Source: Desulfotignum sp.
Lineage (GTDB): Bacteria; Desulfobacterota; Desulfobacteria; Desulfobacterales; Desulfobacteraceae
Direction: 5' to 3'
NCBI GenBank assembly: GCA_021737445.1
Contig: JAIPDY010000219.1
Location: 1-5,394, forward strand
Length of the DNA stretch: 5,394 nucleotides
Shown piece after piece: positions 1 to 5,394 of this stretch. Below the pieces are notes generated by a model. The model did no database searches, was not told where the DNA came from, and saw only the letters and a program-made list of their open reading frames with translations. How positions within the stretch are numbered: position 1 is the first letter of the stretch; every line of letters starts with the position of its first letter. Position numbers and translations under genes: made by a program.

Positions 1-671
1 TGTATCTCCAGGTGGGAATGGGTATTTCGTGGTTCGACTCGATTCCTGGGGCAGTGCTGGCAGCAGTCGTATCCGCTCTGATAGTGGGCCTGGTGAGCAT
101 CCATGGCAGAGAACGGGAGGACACCATCATCGGCACCCTGTGGGCCGTGGGCATGGCCTGCGGTATTCTGTTCATTGACAAAACCCCCGGGTATTTCAGC
201 CTCAGCTCCTATCTGTTCGGAGATATCCTGCTCATCTCCCACAGGGACCTTATTTTTGTCATCTGTCTGGATGTGCTGATTGTGGGGGTTGTGGTGCTGT
301 TTTTCAACCGCTTTTTCGGGGTCTGCTTTGACAATGAATTCACCTTGCTGCGGGGGATCAACACCACTTTTTTCTATTTGTTTCTTCTGGTGCTCACCGC
401 CCTGACCGTGGTGCTGCTGGTGCGCATCGTGGGTATTGTCCTGGTCATTGCCCTGTTGACCATCCCCCCTGCCATTGCCGGGTTTTATGCCAGGCGCCTG
501 TGGCAGATGATGCTGTATTCCGTTTTGCTGTGCGCCCTGTTTACCTGGACCGGGCTTGGCATCAGCTACAGCCTGGCCCTGTCATCAGGCCCCACCATTA
601 TTGTATTGTGCGGCACGGTTTATCTTGTTCTTTTGGCAGCAAACAAACTGGTGTTTAAACAAAAAAAGTAG
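1..671 (+). CDS. ABC-3 family metal-ion ABC transporter permease (ZnuB/TroC-like), 5' partial
   Basis: This is the membrane subunit of a binding-protein-dependent importer for zinc, manganese or a similar divalent metal; the ion cannot be told from sequence. The frame is open to the left edge, with the first whole codon at position 3, so the gene is cut by the window. The 222 visible residues compare with about 260-280 in the family, so roughly 45 N-terminal residues are missing. The protein is very hydrophobic, with likely membrane segments near visible residues 16-34, 41-58, 83-101, 119-160 (two), 168-190 and 196-213. Family-like stretches are SSYLFGDILLIS (68-79), DNEFTLLRGIN (110-120) and ALLTIPPAIAG (150-160). 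It ends in a basic cytoplasmic tail, KLVFKQKK. The GTG at 12 and ATG at 18 are internal codons, not starts. The ATPase and binding-protein genes are presumably upstream, outside the window. The family call is firm; a precise gene name is not justified. Confidence 0.9.
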   Translation, partial: YLQVGMGISWFDSIPGAVLAAVVSALIVGLVSIHGREREDTIIGTLWAVGMACGILFIDKTPGYFSLSSYLFGDILLISHRDLIFVICLDVLIVGVVVLFFNRFFGVCFDNEFTLLRGINTTFFYLFLLVLTALTVVLLVRIVGIVLVIALLTIPPAIAGFYARRLWQMMLYSVLLCALFTWTGLGISYSLALSSGPTIIVLCGTVYLVLLAANKLVFKQKK

Positions 672-927
672 CGGCTCCCCCCACAAGAATGCTGCAACAA
701 ACCACAGACCGATCCCAGGTATTCACAGCTTTGTGCTGCATATCAGGGATATTATAAGAAAACCCATCCATCCGGGCCATAAAATATACCGACCCGGTGA
801 CATGCCCTGCCAGAGGGTTTTTCCCGGGTTGAATTCAGATCCCGTCTAAGCAATAATTATACAGTTAATGGTTTTTTAAATTAATTTTATTGATTGTTTT
901 AATAAATCCCTTTGAGAGGAAAAAAAT
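672..927 (+). promoter_or_regulatory. Intergenic region: weak terminator-like fold, then AT-rich probable promoter region
   Basis: No convincing gene lies in these 256 bases. The left two thirds contain an inner hairpin, CCCT/AGGG (805-808 with 814-817, loop GCCAG), followed directly by five T (818-822). An outer 8-bp stem (790-797 with 824-831, one G-U pair) encloses it. This could end the permease transcript, but the inner stem is short and lies over 130 bases past the stop codon. From about 849 to 910 the DNA becomes strongly AT-rich. That fits the promoter region of the downstream sulfotransferase gene, although no -35/-10 pair with good spacing stands out. Confidence 0.4.
914..920 (+). 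promoter_or_regulatory. Ribosome binding site of the sulfotransferase-family gene
   Basis: GAGAGGA ends 7 bases before the ATG at 928. This selects that ATG over the second in-frame ATG at 937, which would lie 16 bases away. Confidence 0.8.
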
Positions 928-1671
928 ATGCATGCAATGATTGCGTTATGGACCCATCCCAGATCCATTTCAACAGCTTTTGAACGGGTTATGATGGAAA
1001 GGGGAGATTTGAACATCCTGCATGAACCCTTTTCATATCTGTATTATGTGCACAAGGATGCAGCCACCATAGACCAGCAGTACGTGGACCCGGATCACCC
1101 CACCGACTATCCGGGGATCCGGGCCCATATTGAAAACGCTGCCGCAGGCCAAAGTGTGTTTTTCAAGGACATGTGCGCCCACGGATATGAATACCTTAAA
1201 AATGATGACACCTTTTTGCAGAAACTGAACAACACCTTTCTGATCAGGGATCCTGCCAAGGCCATTGCCTCCTATTATGCCATGCATCCGGAGGTGACCA
1301 GAGAGGAGATCGGCCTTGCCCAGCTGTGCGGTATCTTTGAAAAAGCCTGTGATTTTGAGGATGCCCCCATTGTCGTGGACGCCGATGACCTGGAAGACAA
1401 CCCGGAAGGTGTCATAAAAGCATATTGCCAGGCCCTGGATATACCGTTTATTCCACAATCTTTGACATGGGAGCCCGGGCACCAGTCTGAATGGGATATC
1501 TGGGAAGACTGGCACACCGATGCAGCAATGAGCACCGGCATCCAGAAAAACGTAGAAACATTTGAGGTCTCCGTGGAAAACAATGACCGGCTCAAGGCGT
1601 TTTATGAAGACCAGTTTCCCTATTATGAAAGAATGTACCAGGAACGGCTCTGCCCGGAACTGGTGTCCTAA
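928..1671 (+). CDS. Sulfotransferase-family protein (PAPS-type P-loop fold), 247 aa
   Basis: The protein resembles the small bacterial sulfotransferase-like proteins of the P-loop superfamily, which transfer sulfate from PAPS to a hydroxyl or amine acceptor. The 5'-phosphosulfate loop is seen at residues 8-16 (WTHPRSIST), directly at the N terminus as is normal for the fold. The 3'-phosphate binding segment is FLIRDPAKAIASYY at 104-117, with Arg107 and Ser115 in the expected places. A conserved-looking HEPFSYLYY follows the first helix at 32-40. The C-terminal part (178-247) is rich in Trp, Glu and aromatic residues and probably forms the acceptor site. There is no signal peptide or membrane segment, so the protein should be cytoplasmic. 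The substrate is unknown. Some database entries of this subfamily are called branched-chain aminotransferase-like, which is misleading because no PLP fold is present. The gene stands alone, with its own AT-rich upstream region and a hairpin after it. The family is fairly certain; the activity is inferred. Confidence 0.8.
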   Translation: MHAMIALWTHPRSISTAFERVMMERGDLNILHEPFSYLYYVHKDAATIDQQYVDPDHPTDYPGIRAHIENAAAGQSVFFKDMCAHGYEYLKNDDTFLQKLNNTFLIRDPAKAIASYYAMHPEVTREEIGLAQLCGIFEKACDFEDAPIVVDADDLEDNPEGVIKAYCQALDIPFIPQSLTWEPGHQSEWDIWEDWHTDAAMSTGIQKNVETFEVSVENNDRLKAFYEDQFPYYERMYQERLCPELVS

Positions 1672-1680
1672 CTGATCTTT

Positions 1681-1702
1681 GGGGCCGGTTTTTACCGGTC
1701 CT
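1681..1702 (+). terminator. Stem-loop in the convergent gap, possible terminator
   Basis: A 9-bp stem (1681-1689 with 1694-1702) closes a TTTT loop in the 42-base gap between the convergent sulfotransferase and cbiD genes. Two of the pairs (1681/1702 and 1684/1699) are G-U in the + transcript and become C-A mismatches in the - transcript, so the fold suits the + strand gene better. No run of T follows on either strand, so it is not a classical intrinsic terminator. It could instead protect the 3' end or assist factor-dependent termination. Confidence 0.5.
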
Positions 1703-1713
1703 GTCTGCTGTTA

Positions 1714-2808
1714 TCATTTATTGGAATCAAAGATAACCTGTCCATCAAAATCCAGGATAATGACTCGAATCAAAAGCTTATACCCGGCAAATGATCCGGC
1801 ATTTTCCTGGATTTTTTTTCCCACATAGCGGATCAGGTCAAGATAATCCGGATAGATAAAGGAAAATGCATGGCGGGCGGTATTGGCTTCGGCAATCTGC
1901 TGTGCCAGGGCAGGAGAGCCGGTCACCGTTTGCGCCCAGTCTGCCAGGGTATCCAGGGCCATGCCGGATCTGGCTGCATGGGTGTGTGCATATCCCAAGG
2001 CCATTTTTACGGCTTTGCCGAAAAAAAACGTGTAGATGATCTGTGTGATGGAAGGCTGGGCCAGGGCCTCCTGGATGGCGGCTTTGAAAAAATCCCCGGT
2101 CTGGACAAAGGCTTCTTCAGAAAACTGCGGAAAAAGCGCCATGGCATGGCGTTCGCTGCGCCGGCCCGTAGTAAACACCAGGGCTGCAATATGTTTTGCA
2201 GCTGCCACACGGATACCTGCCCTGATGGTGGCGATATAGGCATCATGGGACATGGGGGTCACCACACCCGTGGTCCCGAGAATGGAAATACCGCCCATGA
2301 TGCCCAGCCGGGCATTCAGGGTTTTTTTTGCCAGCGCTTCCCCACGTGGCACAAACACGGTAATTGCCACCTGGTGGGTCTGTTCCTGCGCCTGGGTATC
2401 ATATACCGCCTGCACCGCTTCCATGATCATCTGCCTGGGGCCGGGGTTGATGGCCGGCTCCCCCACGGCAATTTCCAGGCCCGGTTTGGTGACCCGGCCC
2501 ACGCCGATACCGCCTGTAATACGCACCTGCAGGACATCTCCCGGTGACAGGGTCACTCTGGCCCCGATCCGGGCCTTGTGGGTGATGTCCGGGTCATCTC
2601 CGGCATCCTTGACAATCACCGCCTCACAGCAGTTTTCTGTCAGGCAGCGTATCTGCTGCACCGCCACCATCCGGGTGCCGCCGCCAAGAAAAACAATTGC
2701 CACCTCTTTGGGTGCGGTGCCGGTGAGCAGCCGTATCAGGGCCGCCTTGACTGCGGCAGAGGCGGCCGCACCTGTGGTAAATCCTTTTTTCAAAGGTTCT
2801 TGTGCCAT
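1714..2808 (-). CDS. cbiD: Cobalt-precorrin-5B C1-methyltransferase CbiD, 364 aa
   Basis: CbiD uses S-adenosylmethionine to methylate C-1 of the corrin ring in the anaerobic cobalamin pathway, and acts in the cytoplasm. Family motifs appear in order: GFTTGAAASAAVKAAL (9-24), VKDAGDDPDITHKARIGA (66-83), GGIGVGRVTKPGL (99-111), EPAINPGPRQMI (117-128) and ARLGIMGGISILGTTGVV (166-183), followed by PMS. The length fits the family. The frame stays open upstream to an earlier ATG at 3036, but that extension overlaps cbiA in another frame and has Cys/Arg/Pro-rich nonsense composition. The ATG at 2806-2808 puts the start just before the first family motif. It lies 7 bases after the cbiA stop, and the Shine-Dalgarno AGGGA overlaps that TAG, which suggests translational coupling to cbiA. 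It is the last gene of the operon before the convergent gap. Confidence 0.95.
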   Translation of the reverse strand: MAQEPLKKGFTTGAAASAAVKAALIRLLTGTAPKEVAIVFLGGGTRMVAVQQIRCLTENCCEAVIVKDAGDDPDITHKARIGARVTLSPGDVLQVRITGGIGVGRVTKPGLEIAVGEPAINPGPRQMIMEAVQAVYDTQAQEQTHQVAITVFVPRGEALAKKTLNARLGIMGGISILGTTGVVTPMSHDAYIATIRAGIRVAAAKHIAALVFTTGRRSERHAMALFPQFSEEAFVQTGDFFKAAIQEALAQPSITQIIYTFFFGKAVKMALGYAHTHAARSGMALDTLADWAQTVTGSPALAQQIAEANTARHAFSFIYPDYLDLIRYVGKKIQENAGSFAGYKLLIRVIILDFDGQVIFDSNK

Positions 2809-2815
2809 ATTTTCC

Positions 2816-4288
2816 CTAACCGCCCAGCCGCTGTTTTCTGAATTTTTTGCAGTTTTCCACAAAACAGCGGGGGACATCCGGGTTGGAACCAAAATGCACA
2901 TGCAGATACGATCCCAGGGTTTGGCCAATCTGGTATCCCTGCACCTGCACATCCTGGCCGGCCCGGGAGGTGACTGCAAACACATTGCCATACAGGGGTG
3001 ATTTTTGCGGCACCACCGACGAATAGTGAAATTCATGGCCCCTGACCCGGGCTCCTCTTACGCCGATCACCGTATCTTCTGCAAAAGTGATCTCCCGGTA
3101 CCCCAGGGACTTGAGTTTTCCGGACATCCGCACCTGCAGGTCAAAACACCCGGCCATGGACACTGGCTGATCATGGTCTTTGGGCCAAAGCGCTTTGCAC
3201 AGGAACATAAATCCCCCGCACTCCCCGTAAATGGGCATGCCCTGCCGGCTGCAGGCTTTGACAGCTGACAGCAGAACCGGTTTTTGTGACAACGTGTCTG
3301 CAAAAAGCTCGGGGTAACCGCCCCCCAGGTACAGCCCGTCAATGTCGTCAGGCAGGCGGTCCTCTGCCAGAGGAGAAAAAAACACCAGGCAGGCACCGGC
3401 GTTTTCCAGCATGGCCAGGTTGTCCGGATAGTAAAAGCAGAACGCCTTGTCCCGGGCCACGGCAATCCGTGGGGTTTTTGGAAAGAATTTTTTAATGGGG
3501 CCAGCTGGCGTTTGTGATTCAACCGATGTTTCCGGTCCGGCCGCATCTTTTCCAACCGGCGGTTTTGGCGTTTTTTCGTTATCTATGGGTTCAGATATTT
3601 TTGCCGGTTTCAAAAGATTGGAAATGAGCCGGTCCATGTCCAGTCCCTGGTCCACCATGGACACCAGGGTATCAATCACAGCCGGCAGGATCACATGTTC
3701 ATCTGCGGTGGTCAGGCCCAGGTGGCGCTCGGGCATGACGATGGAATCATTTCTGGGCAGATGTCCCAGGCAGGGGGTGGTGCAGTTCTGTTCCACTGCA
3801 TCTTTGAGATATGCATAATGGCGCTGGCTGCCTGTGCAGGTAAACACCACCCCGGCCAGTGTCAGGTCCGGATCAAAGGATTCAAATCCCTTGACCACTG
3901 CTGCCGCACTCCTGGCCTTTCCTTTGGCAGACACCACCAGCAGCACGGGCAGGTCCAGCCATTTGGCCATCTGGGCGGTGGACCCGGATTCTGTTATGGC
4001 ATCATATCCGTCAAACAACCCCATGTCCCCTTCCACCACTGCCAGGTCCGCCCCCCTGGACTGTTCATGAAACAACCGGCGGTTGTAATCTTTTGAAAGC
4101 ATCCAGGAATCCAGGTTATAACTGGTGCGGCCGGCAATACAGGCATGGTGGCCCGGATCGATGAAATCCGGCCCCACTTTGAACGGCGCCACTTTCATGC
4201 CTCTGGCACGCAGCCAGGCCAGAATGGCCAGGGTCAGGGTGGTTTTTCCGGTGCCGCTGCCGGTGGCACCTATTACAAAGCCTTTGAT
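2816..4288 (-). CDS. cbiA: Cobyrinate a,c-diamide synthase CbiA, 490 aa, apparent ATC start
   Basis: CbiA amidates the a and c carboxylates of cobyrinic acid, using ATP and glutamine. The N-terminal ATPase domain has the P-loop GATGSGTGKTTL (7-18), KVGPDFIDPGHH (37-48) and EGDMGLFDGYD (86-96). The C-terminal class I glutamine amidotransferase domain has GLYLGGGYPELFA (318-330), the nucleophile Cys357 in YGECGG, HEFHYS (418-423) and the catalytic-type YLHVHFGS (461-468). The domains are joined by a hydrophilic Pro/Lys/Glu-rich linker at about 227-273. The first ATG of the frame (4196-4198) lies after the P-loop and would give a protein without its ATP site. Between the in-frame TAG (4298-4300) and the P-loop there is no ATG, GTG or TTG. 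The family N terminus (Met-Lys-Gly-Phe) aligns with ATC-AAA-GGC-TTT, with the ATC at 4286-4288 behind a well-spaced ribosome binding site, so I place the start there. Function is certain; the start is either a rare AUC, a mutation or a base error. Confidence 0.95.
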   Translation of the reverse strand: MKGFVIGATGSGTGKTTLTLAILAWLRARGMKVAPFKVGPDFIDPGHHACIAGRTSYNLDSWMLSKDYNRRLFHEQSRGADLAVVEGDMGLFDGYDAITESGSTAQMAKWLDLPVLLVVSAKGKARSAAAVVKGFESFDPDLTLAGVVFTCTGSQRHYAYLKDAVEQNCTTPCLGHLPRNDSIVMPERHLGLTTADEHVILPAVIDTLVSMVDQGLDMDRLISNLLKPAKISEPIDNEKTPKPPVGKDAAGPETSVESQTPAGPIKKFFPKTPRIAVARDKAFCFYYPDNLAMLENAGACLVFFSPLAEDRLPDDIDGLYLGGGYPELFADTLSQKPVLLSAVKACSRQGMPIYGECGGFMFLCKALWPKDHDQPVSMAGCFDLQVRMSGKLKSLGYREITFAEDTVIGVRGARVRGHEFHYSSVVPQKSPLYGNVFAVTSRAGQDVQVQGYQIGQTLGSYLHVHFGSNPDVPRCFVENCKKFRKQRLGG

Positions 4289-4292
4289 GTCA

Positions 4293-4299
4293 CACCTCT
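4293..4299 (-). promoter_or_regulatory. Ribosome binding site that decides the cbiA start
   Basis: On the - strand AGAGGTG is followed by TGAC and then the ATC codon, so the GAGG core lies 6 bases from ATC, a normal distance. It overlaps the in-frame TAG at 4298-4300. It is about 95 bases from the first in-frame ATG and therefore cannot serve it. This is the main support for initiation at ATC. Confidence 0.75.
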
Positions 4300-4318
4300 A
4301 TCCATCTGAATTATCCAT
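4298..4318 (-). other. Six-codon minicistron (MDNSDG) between cbiC and cbiA
   Basis: An ATG at 4316-4318 opens a reading frame of six codons that ends at TAG 4298-4300. It lies 7 bases after the cbiC stop and in the same frame as cbiA. No Shine-Dalgarno sequence precedes it, so any translation would come from ribosomes finishing cbiC. Its stop overlaps the cbiA ribosome binding site and lies 9 bases before the ATC start, so terminating ribosomes would be well placed to reinitiate. It may be chance; no coding function is claimed. Confidence 0.3.
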
Positions 4319-4325
4319 TTGAATG

Positions 4326-4958
4326 TCAGGGGGTTTCATGGACCGCTGTTTCATATGCCATGATGGCCAGGGCATTGACCACGGCTGCGGCCACGTTGGA
4401 GCCGCCTTTTCTGCCCGCATTGGTGATGTAAGGGGTATCCAGGGCCATGAGCGCCTGTTTGGATTCTGCGGCATTGACAAATCCCACAGGCAGCCCGATC
4501 ACAAGGGCGGGGTGGACCCTGTCCTCCTGAATAAGCTGGATAAGACGGAGCAGCGCTGTGGGGGCATTGCCCACCACATAAATACCGTTTTCCAGCTGGT
4601 CTGCGGTCAGATCTACAGCAGCCAGGGCGCGGGTAGTGCCGTCGGCCGCGGCCCGGGCCGCCACTGCCGGGTCTGTCATCAGGCAGGAAACCGTGCCCTT
4701 GAAATGTGCAATTTCTGTTTTCCTGATGCCCACCCTGGCCATGTTGGTGTCCGTAAACATGCTGCATCCCTTCTGAATGGCAGCAACCCCTTTTTCCACG
4801 GCATTGTTGCCGAACCGGATGGTGCGGATATAATCAAAATCAGCTGATGTATGGATCATCCGCCGCACAACAGGCCAGTGTTTTTCATCAAAACCATGGT
4901 TTTTGGCTTCTTTTTCTATGATTTGAAAACTTAAATCTTCAATCTCCTGTGGCTTCAT
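4326..4958 (-). CDS. cbiC: Cobalt-precorrin-8 methylmutase CbiC, 210 aa
   Basis: CbiC moves the methyl group from C-11 to C-12 of cobalt-precorrin-8 to form cobyrinic acid, the substrate of CbiA encoded next in the operon. The CbiC/CobH family is recognised by RRMIHTSADFDY (32-43), in which His36 is the expected catalytic residue. Further family motifs are GCSMFTDTNMARVGIRKTE (64-82), VVGNAPTALLRLIQLI (128-143), PALVIGLPVGFVNAAESK (149-166) and the near C-terminal GRKGGSNVAAAVVNAL (182-197). The length is normal for the family. The ATG start is supported by AAAGGAG 5 bases upstream. The aerobic homologue CobH does the same chemistry without cobalt, but CbiA and CbiD alongside point to the anaerobic route. 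The gene is 37 bases from the cbiA ATC and 91 bases from the arsA-like gene. Confidence 0.95.
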   Translation of the reverse strand: MKPQEIEDLSFQIIEKEAKNHGFDEKHWPVVRRMIHTSADFDYIRTIRFGNNAVEKGVAAIQKGCSMFTDTNMARVGIRKTEIAHFKGTVSCLMTDPAVAARAAADGTTRALAAVDLTADQLENGIYVVGNAPTALLRLIQLIQEDRVHPALVIGLPVGFVNAAESKQALMALDTPYITNAGRKGGSNVAAAVVNALAIMAYETAVHETP

Positions 4959-4963
4959 CCAGG

Positions 4964-4970
4964 CTCCTTT
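4964..4970 (-). promoter_or_regulatory. Ribosome binding site of cbiC
   Basis: AAAGGAG on the - strand, 5 bases before the ATG at 4956-4958, is a strong site that fixes the cbiC start. Confidence 0.85.
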
Positions 4971-4992
4971 ATCTTACAATATGTCATGATGA

Positions 4993-5029
4993 CCGGCAAA
5001 ATAATACACAGTATCATTTTTTTGTCCGG
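4993..5029. repeat. Imperfect inverted repeat in the arsA-like/cbiC gap
   Basis: The arms 4993-5005 and 5016-5029 pair through CCGG/CCGG, then C-G, four A-T pairs, a T-T mismatch and three more A-T pairs, with one bulged base and a 10-base loop. On the - strand it follows the arsA-like stop by about 20 bases. It could be a weak terminator, an mRNA processing site or a regulator site between arsA-like and cbiC. No T run follows it on the - strand, so complete termination is unlikely. Confidence 0.5.
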
Positions 5030-5049
5030 GATTCAGCACAAAAGAATAA

Positions 5050-5394
5050 CTATTCCTGCAATATCTTATCAAAGGTCAGATTATGTGAAAGGATATGCTG
5101 TTCCAGGGCATCCATACCGATCAGGGATGTGTTGGAAAAAGGAATGGTCTGGATGGGAATGCCGGGCGGCAGATTTTTCAATGACGGGGCTACAGCATCC
5201 GCCCTTATCCGTTCATTGCAGATCAATCCCCTGGTTTGGATGGCCAGCCGGTCCAGGTGTGCAATAACCCGCCCCGTTTCCGCCACGGAAAGGACATCCT
5301 GGTTATACACCACATAAAAACAGGTCTTTGCCGGATCTTCAAACAACGCTTTGAGCTGCAGATAGTCTGACTTTATTTCCTGAATCCGGTGCAG
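5050..5394 (-). CDS. ArsA/GET3-family ATPase, C-terminal part only (gene runs off the window)
   Basis: The frame is open to the right edge; 114 residues plus the stop are visible. The leucine codon TTG at 5344-5346 is internal, because coding continues upstream as LHRIQEIKSDYLQLKAL. The visible part matches the end of ArsA-type P-loop ATPases. DPAKTCFYVV and the following VLSVAETGRVIAHLDRL correspond to the family strand-helix in which the ATPase checks its partner. RGLICNE fits the adenine-contacting strand with Asn. The tail IPFSNTSLIGMDALEQHIL is the usual ending. The P-loop and switch motifs lie outside the window. The family includes arsenite-pump ATPases and tail-anchored protein targeting factors, as well as many bacterial members of unknown role. 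Its place directly before cbiC, same strand, suggests co-transcription with cobalamin genes. The family is likely; the specific role is unknown. Confidence 0.7.
   Translation of the reverse strand: MHRIQEIKSDYLQLKALFEDPAKTCFYVVYNQDVLSVAETGRVIAHLDRLAIQTRGLICNERIRADAVAPSLKNLPPGIPIQTIPFSNTSLIGMDALEQHILSHNLTFDKILQE

Noticed and set aside
556..849. 97-codon + strand frame overlapping the end of the permease gene
   Set aside because: Its first third is a shadow of the permease frame, the rest has no recognisable protein character, and there is no ribosome binding site.
1870..3001. Long + strand frames opposite cbiD and cbiA
   Set aside because: They are antisense shadows of strongly conserved - strand genes in GC-rich DNA.
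2809..3036. N-terminal extension of CbiD by 76 codons to an ATG at 3036
   Set aside because: It overlaps the well-supported C-terminal coding of cbiA in another frame, has Cys/Arg/Pro-rich composition, and precedes the normal family N terminus, which has its own ribosome binding site.
2816..4198. cbiA starting at the first in-frame ATG (460 aa)
   Set aside because: This would remove the P-loop encoded at 4235-4270 in the same frame, and no ribosome binding site precedes that ATG.
4971..4999. Promoter for cbiC: TTGCCG, 17-base spacer, TAAGAT on the - strand
   Set aside because: Only 4/6 matches in each box, and transcription would begin inside the cbiC ribosome binding site, leaving almost no leader.
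4959..5049. Cobalamin riboswitch upstream of cbiC
   Set aside because: The 91-base gap is too short and shows no B12-box-like conserved segment. A riboswitch, if present, would lie upstream of the operon outside the window.
1..5394. tRNA or rRNA genes, CRISPR arrays, insertion sequences or attachment sites
   Set aside because: No cloverleaf, no spaced direct repeats, no transposase-like frame and no terminal inverted repeats were seen; nearly all DNA is assigned to metabolic or transport genes.

Overview
The window looks like chromosome of an anaerobic bacterium, most probably a sulfate-reducing deltaproteobacterium (Desulfobacteraceae-like). This is inferred from three things: the anaerobic (cobalt-early) cobalamin enzymes CbiA, CbiC and CbiD, the moderate GC content with AT-rich intergenic DNA, and the general character of the proteins. 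No rRNA or other taxonomic marker is present, so the placement is tentative.

The left part is read on the + strand. It opens inside a gene for an ABC-3 type (ZnuB/TroC-like) metal-ion permease, whose first ~45 codons lie outside the window. After a 256-base non-coding stretch comes a single gene for a small sulfotransferase-family protein with its own good ribosome binding site. A hairpin lies in the 42-base tail-to-tail gap that follows.

The right part is read on the - strand and is one apparent operon in the order arsA-like (C-terminal part only) > cbiC > cbiA > cbiD. CbiC moves the C-11 methyl group to C-12 to give cobyrinic acid. CbiA amidates the a and c carboxylates of cobyrinic acid. 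CbiD methylates C-1 earlier in the corrin ring pathway. CbiA and CbiD are 7 bases apart, with the CbiD ribosome binding site overlapping the cbiA stop codon. No cobalamin riboswitch is visible; the operon promoter is probably upstream of the window.

The most notable point is the start of cbiA. The reading frame carries a perfect P-loop upstream of its first ATG, so that ATG cannot be the real start. No ATG, GTG or TTG lies between the upstream in-frame stop and the P-loop. At exactly the place where the family begins (Met-Lys-Gly-Phe) the codon is ATC, correctly spaced behind a Shine-Dalgarno sequence. The gene either starts at a rare AUC codon or carries a start-codon mutation or sequence error. 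A six-codon minicistron whose stop touches the cbiA ribosome binding site makes this junction more interesting. Apart from this, the window holds recognisable gene families, and I see no clearly new multi-gene system.
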